DNA from: a bacterium
GTDB lineage: Bacteria > Bacteroidota > Bacteroidia > Cytophagales > Thermonemataceae
NCBI GenBank assembly: GCA_025362415.1
Contig: JANYGM010000429.1
Coordinates: 1 to 17,826, forward strand
Reading direction: 5' to 3'
DNA: 17,826 bases
The first letter of the stretch is position 1. Each line of letters opens with the position of its first letter. This document shows positions 14,451 to 17,826 of the stretch, one piece after another. Below the pieces are notes generated by a model. It saw only the letters and a program-made list of their open reading frames with translations. It ran no database searches and had not been told where the DNA came from. Made by a program: the position numbers and the translations under genes.

Positions 14451-14557
14451 TAATTGAAAAACCTTACTGAATGAATAGAAAAGCACTAAATAAAAATAGT
14501 AATAGTAAAATAAAAAACTAGCAATATTGCTATAATTCTCTTTATTTCATTTCTACC

Positions 14558-14565
14558 TAAGTTTG
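14558..14565 (+). promoter_or_regulatory. putative -7 box for the HTH gene
   Basis: TAAGTTTG, followed by CATC, fits the Bacteroidota -7 consensus TAnnTTTG and lies 51 bases before ATG 14616. No clear -33 box is seen at the usual spacing. Confidence 0.4.
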
Positions 14566-14615
14566 CATCATACAAAAAGGCTAGCAGGTGCTAGTAACTC
14601 AAAACCCTTAAAATT

Positions 14616-14927
14616 ATGGTGCAAATGATAAATCCGTATGAAGTGCTAGCAAATGAATTAGCAACAATAAAAGAATTGATTTTTGAGGTATTGCACGCTC
14701 AAAAGTGTGCTATAAACCCTGATAAGGATATTCTAAATATAAGTGAGGCTAGTAAACTCACTTCAATAGCTACTAAGACTATCTATAACTTCACTTCACT
14801 AAACACTATACCATACTTCAAAAAAGGTAGGCGTTTGTACTTTGAAAGAGAAAAGCTACTTGCGTGGCTAGTAAGTGAAAGAGATACTTTTGTAAATGCT
14901 AAACCTCAAAAGCAAAAAGCTAAGTAA
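14616..14927 (+). CDS. excisionase-type helix-turn-helix protein
   Basis: A 103-residue protein with a MerR-like/HTH_17 domain at about residues 41-91. It has ILNISEASKLTSIATKTIYN for the helix-turn-helix and IPYFKKGRRLYFEREKLLAW for the wing. Such proteins in Bacteroidota mobile elements act as excision factors or as local DNA-binding regulators. It lies just upstream of the helicase-primase gene rather than beside an integrase, so replication control is as likely as excision. The tail is Lys-rich, and its last codons lie in a 22-bp sequence repeated 65 bp downstream. Met at 14628 is an alternative start. Confidence 0.8.
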   Translation: MVQMINPYEVLANELATIKELIFEVLHAQKCAINPDKDILNISEASKLTSIATKTIYNFTSLNTIPYFKKGRRLYFEREKLLAWLVSERDTFVNAKPQKQKAK

Positions 14928-15001
14928 AAGCAAAAAGCTAGTAAAGCAAAAGCAAAATATTTGCTAAAAAGCATTTGCTAAAAGCTAAGTAAAAGCAAAA
15001 A
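14915..15001 (+). repeat. 22-bp perfect direct repeat after the HTH gene
   Basis: AAAAGCTAAGTAAAAGCAAA, extending two more A, occurs at 14915-14936 and 14980-15001, with GCAAAA and GCTAAAA fragments between. The first copy contains the HTH stop codon. Confidence 0.85.
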
Positions 15002-15031
15002 AGTAGCTAAGAAGGCACTCCTAGCTACTTT
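15000..15031 (+). terminator. stem-loop after HTH gene
   Basis: AAAGTAGCTA/TAGCTACTTT-like arms (15000-15009 and 15022-15031) surround a 12-nt loop. The T-run is short, so it may attenuate rather than fully terminate before the helicase gene. Confidence 0.5.
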
Positions 15032-15078
15032 CTAAAATGCAAAATATAACAGAAACATTTTAAATTCAAAACAAAGGT

Positions 15079-16662
15079 ATGCAAAATACAACAGAAAAAC
15101 AAATGCCAAAAAGCAAAATAATTGAAGGCGTGGAAAAACATTTGAGAGAAAAAAAGAAAAAACCTATTTTGGGTTTTCCAAACCACGAAACTATCCTGCA
15201 AAACATTCTCTCCAAAATAAAGAAAATTGATTTTTTCTTTGAAGTGTACCCACACCTCAAAACGGATTTTGAGCAAAGAACTATCCTATCTACTTATTTG
15301 CAGGAAAATCAAATAAGTATTACGGATAAGGAAAATCCAAAAGCAAAAGAGTTTAGAGAACTTGACAAAGAACTAAGCAAGTGCAAAGTTACTGATATAC
15401 AAAAAGTGGTAAAAACAGTAGAATACTTGCTGAAATTTATCAAAGATTTTGATTTTGGTTTGAGTACGGAAAATGGTTACATACACCTTTACAATGGTGC
15501 TTATTGGAAAGAAATAGGTAGCGAAAAATTGACTTACTTTTTGGGTGAGGTAGCTGAACATTTGGGCGTGGAACAACTAAAAAGCAAATACCATAAATTT
15601 AAAACGGATTTGATAAAACAATTCTTTGCTAGTGCTTACTTAGCATCTCCAATACCACAAAAAGGATTAGTTTATGTAAATCTTCAAAATGGTACTTTTG
15701 AGATAACCAAAGAAAAGCAACAACTAAGAGAATTTAAAAGAGAAGATTTTTGCACTTACCAGCTACCTTTTGCATACGAAACTAGCGCAAAAGCACCTAT
15801 TTGGGATAAATTTCTAAGTGAGGTTTTGCCTGATAAAGATGCTCAAAACGTGCTAGCTGAATATTTAGGGTACATTTTTACCAAAGGCATAAAGCAGGAA
15901 AGATGTTTGTTGTTGTATGGTGGTGGTGCAAATGGTAAAAGTGTTGTTTTTGATGTAATTACGGCACTTTTGGGCAAAGAAAATATTAGCCACTACACCT
16001 TAGAAAGTCTTACGGATAAAGAAGGTTATTCACGTGCTAAGATAGTCAATAAACTTGCTAATTATGCTAGTGAGATAAGTTCTAAAATGAATACGGATAA
16101 ATTCAAAAGTTTGGTAAGTGGTGAGCCTACGGAGGCAAGACTACCCTACAAAGAGCCTTTTGAGATTACAGACGTGGCTAAATTCATTTTTAACACAAAC
16201 CTTTTGCCAAAAGATGTAGAACACAATAACGCATTTTATAGGCGTTTTATCATTTTGCCTTTTGATGCTACTATTTTGGAAAGTGAACAGGATAAGGAGT
16301 TAGCAAACAAAATCATTGATACAGAACTTTCAGGAGTGTTTAATTGGATTTTAGAAGGACTGCAAAGACTTCTAAAACAAGGCAAATTTACGGATAGTGA
16401 ACTTGCTAAACAAACCCTAGCAAACTTCAAAAATGCTAGTGATACAGTTGCTTTATTTATGCAGGATAGTGGCTATACGAAAAGTGTAGGTAGTATTGCA
16501 TCTATTAAAGCTACGGATTTGTATAAAGAATATAAGGCGTATTGTATTGATTTTGGGTACAACACCCTAAATCAAATCAATTTTGGTAGTAGAATGAAAA
16601 ATTTAGATATTCCTAATAAACGTACTAAAAATGGTTTTGTCTATTTTTTAGAAAAAATTTAG
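15079..16662 (+). CDS. P4/D5-type SF3 helicase-primase protein
   Basis: A 527-residue protein of the phage/plasmid P4-type primase C-terminal family. Residues about 130-260 match a D5_N-like region. The SF3 AAA+ helicase follows: Walker A GGGANGKS at 281-288, a Walker B-like segment near 325-335 (KLANYASEIS), sensor Asn near 371 in FNTN, and Arg finger candidates at about 388-389 (FYRRF). It would unwind DNA during element replication. The N-terminal 130 residues are Lys-rich and show no primase catalytic motif; primase or Toprim activity may come from the next gene. The stop is followed directly by an origin-like repeat region. Confidence 0.9.
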   Translation: MQNTTEKQMPKSKIIEGVEKHLREKKKKPILGFPNHETILQNILSKIKKIDFFFEVYPHLKTDFEQRTILSTYLQENQISITDKENPKAKEFRELDKELSKCKVTDIQKVVKTVEYLLKFIKDFDFGLSTENGYIHLYNGAYWKEIGSEKLTYFLGEVAEHLGVEQLKSKYHKFKTDLIKQFFASAYLASPIPQKGLVYVNLQNGTFEITKEKQQLREFKREDFCTYQLPFAYETSAKAPIWDKFLSEVLPDKDAQNVLAEYLGYIFTKGIKQERCLLLYGGGANGKSVVFDVITALLGKENISHYTLESLTDKEGYSRAKIVNKLANYASEISSKMNTDKFKSLVSGEPTEARLPYKEPFEITDVAKFIFNTNLLPKDVEHNNAFYRRFIILPFDATILESEQDKELANKIIDTELSGVFNWILEGLQRLLKQGKFTDSELAKQTLANFKNASDTVALFMQDSGYTKSVGSIASIKATDLYKEYKAYCIDFGYNTLNQINFGSRMKNLDIPNKRTKNGFVYFLEKI

Positions 16663-16663
16663 T

Positions 16664-16971
16664 GTAAATAAAAAATGTTGTTTGAAGGTACACCTTATAC
16701 ACCAAATTGAAAAAATTGCTTATAAGTAATTGGTTATCAATTAGTTAAGTGGGTGTATAATGGTACACCAAAGTACACCAAAATAGCATTTTTGAGTAAA
16801 AAAGTATTTTTTCTAATTTGCCTATTTTTCAGTTGTTTTTGTCTAATTGGTGTACCTTATATATCTAATGGTACACCACGCAAATAATTGATAATTAGCT
16901 ACTTACAATAAATTTTTATGAATTGGTGTATAAGGTGTACCTTCAAACAACATTTTATTTTTAACACAAAA
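16664..16971. repeat. candidate origin: 34-bp inverted repeat and GGTACACC iterons
   Basis: A perfect 34-bp inverted repeat (16672-16705 and 16923-16956) flanks 217 bp of AT-rich DNA. GGTACACC, on either strand, occurs at 16687, 16762, 16849, 16870 and 16934. Related GGTGTATA occurs at 16752 and 16925. TTGATAATCAA-like sites lie at 16730 and 16888. There is no gene between 16663 and 16986. Placement between helicase and Toprim-like genes fits a replication origin or an autoregulated operator region. Confidence 0.7.
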
Positions 16972-16986
16972 ACTAACTTTTCAAAA

Positions 16987-17826
16987 ATGTATTCAGAAAT
17001 AGAAACAATAGCAAAACGGATAAATACGGATTTTGGATTAGCAATTTTTACGGATTTATTAAATAAAATACCCACACACTCAAAGAAAGTACGTTTGTTT
17101 GATGCTACAACCACTACGCAAGAAGTTTTTTATCTCAAAGGTAGTTTACCATTCCCACACGTTCACAATTATAGTAGTGGTATAACCTACACACCTATAA
17201 CAGCATACGAAAAAGCCTATAATCTATCAAATAAGGACGCTTTTAAACAACTTTGTAACAAGTACATCAATAACACTACGACTACAAATACACCAAATAG
17301 GACTTACACGCCTGCAATACCTACGCAAGTAGCGCAAGTAGTACCTGCAAATCCGTTAGAAATAGCTATAAAGGATTTTGAGGATAGTATAAGCACCAGG
17401 CGTAAAAGTAATTTTGTTTCTTTTCTAAGAAAAACCTTTGGAGATGCTATTGTAAAGCAGGTTTTAGAGATGTATGATGTAGGGAATACACTTTTTGATA
17501 CTTCTAATAATGATAAGTATTGGAATGAATTTGATACAGCTTTTTGGTATAGAGATGCAAACAACAAATTATTAAACGCTAAATATTTCGTTTACGACAA
17601 AGAAAACGCCAAAAGAAGTAAAACAGTAACACCTAATTGGTTACACGCTCAAAAACACAAAGATAAACCTACAATAGGTTTTTTTGGTGAGCATCTAAAC
17701 ACAAACAATAACCAAACTATTTGGATAGTAGAAAGTGAAAAAAGTGCTATTATAGCAACTATCTACTTTTTATTGAATAATGTTACTGATATTGTTGTTT
17801 GGGCGTGCGGTGGATTAGGTAGCTTA
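16987..17826 (+). CDS. Toprim-like replication protein, truncated by window end
   Basis: 280 residues are visible and the frame stays open to the end. Residues 246-256 (IWIVESEKSAI) match the conserved Glu-containing first motif of Toprim-like domains, and VWACGGLGSL is the following strand-turn. I associate this form with Bacteroidota mobile-element proteins carrying DUF6371/Toprim-type domains. The N-terminal part (1-110) has no Cys and so no zinc-binding primase finger. The DxD motif would lie beyond the window. Context next to an SF3 helicase supports a role in priming or replication. ATG 16987 is the first start after the repeat region. Confidence 0.75.
   Translation, partial: MYSEIETIAKRINTDFGLAIFTDLLNKIPTHSKKVRLFDATTTTQEVFYLKGSLPFPHVHNYSSGITYTPITAYEKAYNLSNKDAFKQLCNKYINNTTTTNTPNRTYTPAIPTQVAQVVPANPLEIAIKDFEDSISTRRKSNFVSFLRKTFGDAIVKQVLEMYDVGNTLFDTSNNDKYWNEFDTAFWYRDANNKLLNAKYFVYDKENAKRSKTVTPNWLHAQKHKDKPTIGFFGEHLNTNNNQTIWIVESEKSAIIATIYFLLNNVTDIVVWACGGLGSL

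Noticed and set aside
14616..14927. Replication initiator (RepA-like) reading of the HTH gene
   Set aside because: Length and the wing motif fit an excisionase or MerR-like HTH protein; no winged-helix initiator features are seen.
16664..16971. Insertion sequence bounded by the 34-bp inverted repeat
   Set aside because: The 217-bp spacer has no gene and no obvious target duplication; iteron content fits a control region better, though a non-autonomous element is not fully excluded.
16899..17567. Minus-strand frames near the right end
   Set aside because: They lie opposite the Toprim-like gene, whose frame is open for 280 codons and carries a recognisable motif.

Overview
The window looks like part of an integrated or circularised virus-like element from a low-GC member of the Bacteroidota. 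Evidence for the host: A-rich leaders without Shine-Dalgarno sequences, -7 boxes of the TAnnTTTG type, a Bacteroidetes-style integrase with an N-terminal arm-binding domain, and a PemK/MazF pair and a Toprim-like protein of types I associate with that phylum. The genus cannot be read from the sequence.

Left part (about 1-8305, all + strand): a compact late operon. It opens with a basic-tailed membrane protein, a small very basic protein and an acidic-repeat protein. Five unrecognised, probably virion, proteins follow, broken up by strong stem-loop terminators and by a three-unit hairpin array at 4885-4981. Then come a protein with a C-terminal membrane anchor, three small membrane proteins that could act as holin or lysis accessories, and three wall-active proteins in a row: M23 peptidase, L,D-transpeptidase-like, and an NNPGN-motif protein. 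I see no terminase, portal, protease or tail gene. Small membrane proteins, basic nucleoprotein-like proteins and several muralytic enzymes without a tail module suggest a tailless, possibly membrane-containing virus, although a packaging ATPase could lie outside the window.

Centre (about 8306-11875): two tyrosine recombinases of different subfamilies point away from each other, on either side of a 3' fragment of a tRNA-Val(TAC) gene (9743-9800), which I read as an attachment site. Either two elements are inserted in tandem in one tRNA locus, or this is the attP of one circular element with two integrases. A PemK/MazF-type toxin-antitoxin pair follows the right integrase.

Right part (11876-17826): replication and control. 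It holds a 606-aa unrecognised protein, an excisionase-type HTH protein, a P4/D5-type SF3 helicase-primase and a truncated Toprim-like protein. They are separated by unusually repeat-rich intergenic DNA: GGTACACC iterons, a perfect 34-bp inverted repeat, a recurring TTGATAATCAA site and a multi-hairpin candidate RNA ending in a terminator. These are the best candidates for a replication origin and its regulation. The TTGATAATCAA site also occurs left of the tRNA fragment, which hints that both halves belong to one element or to close relatives.
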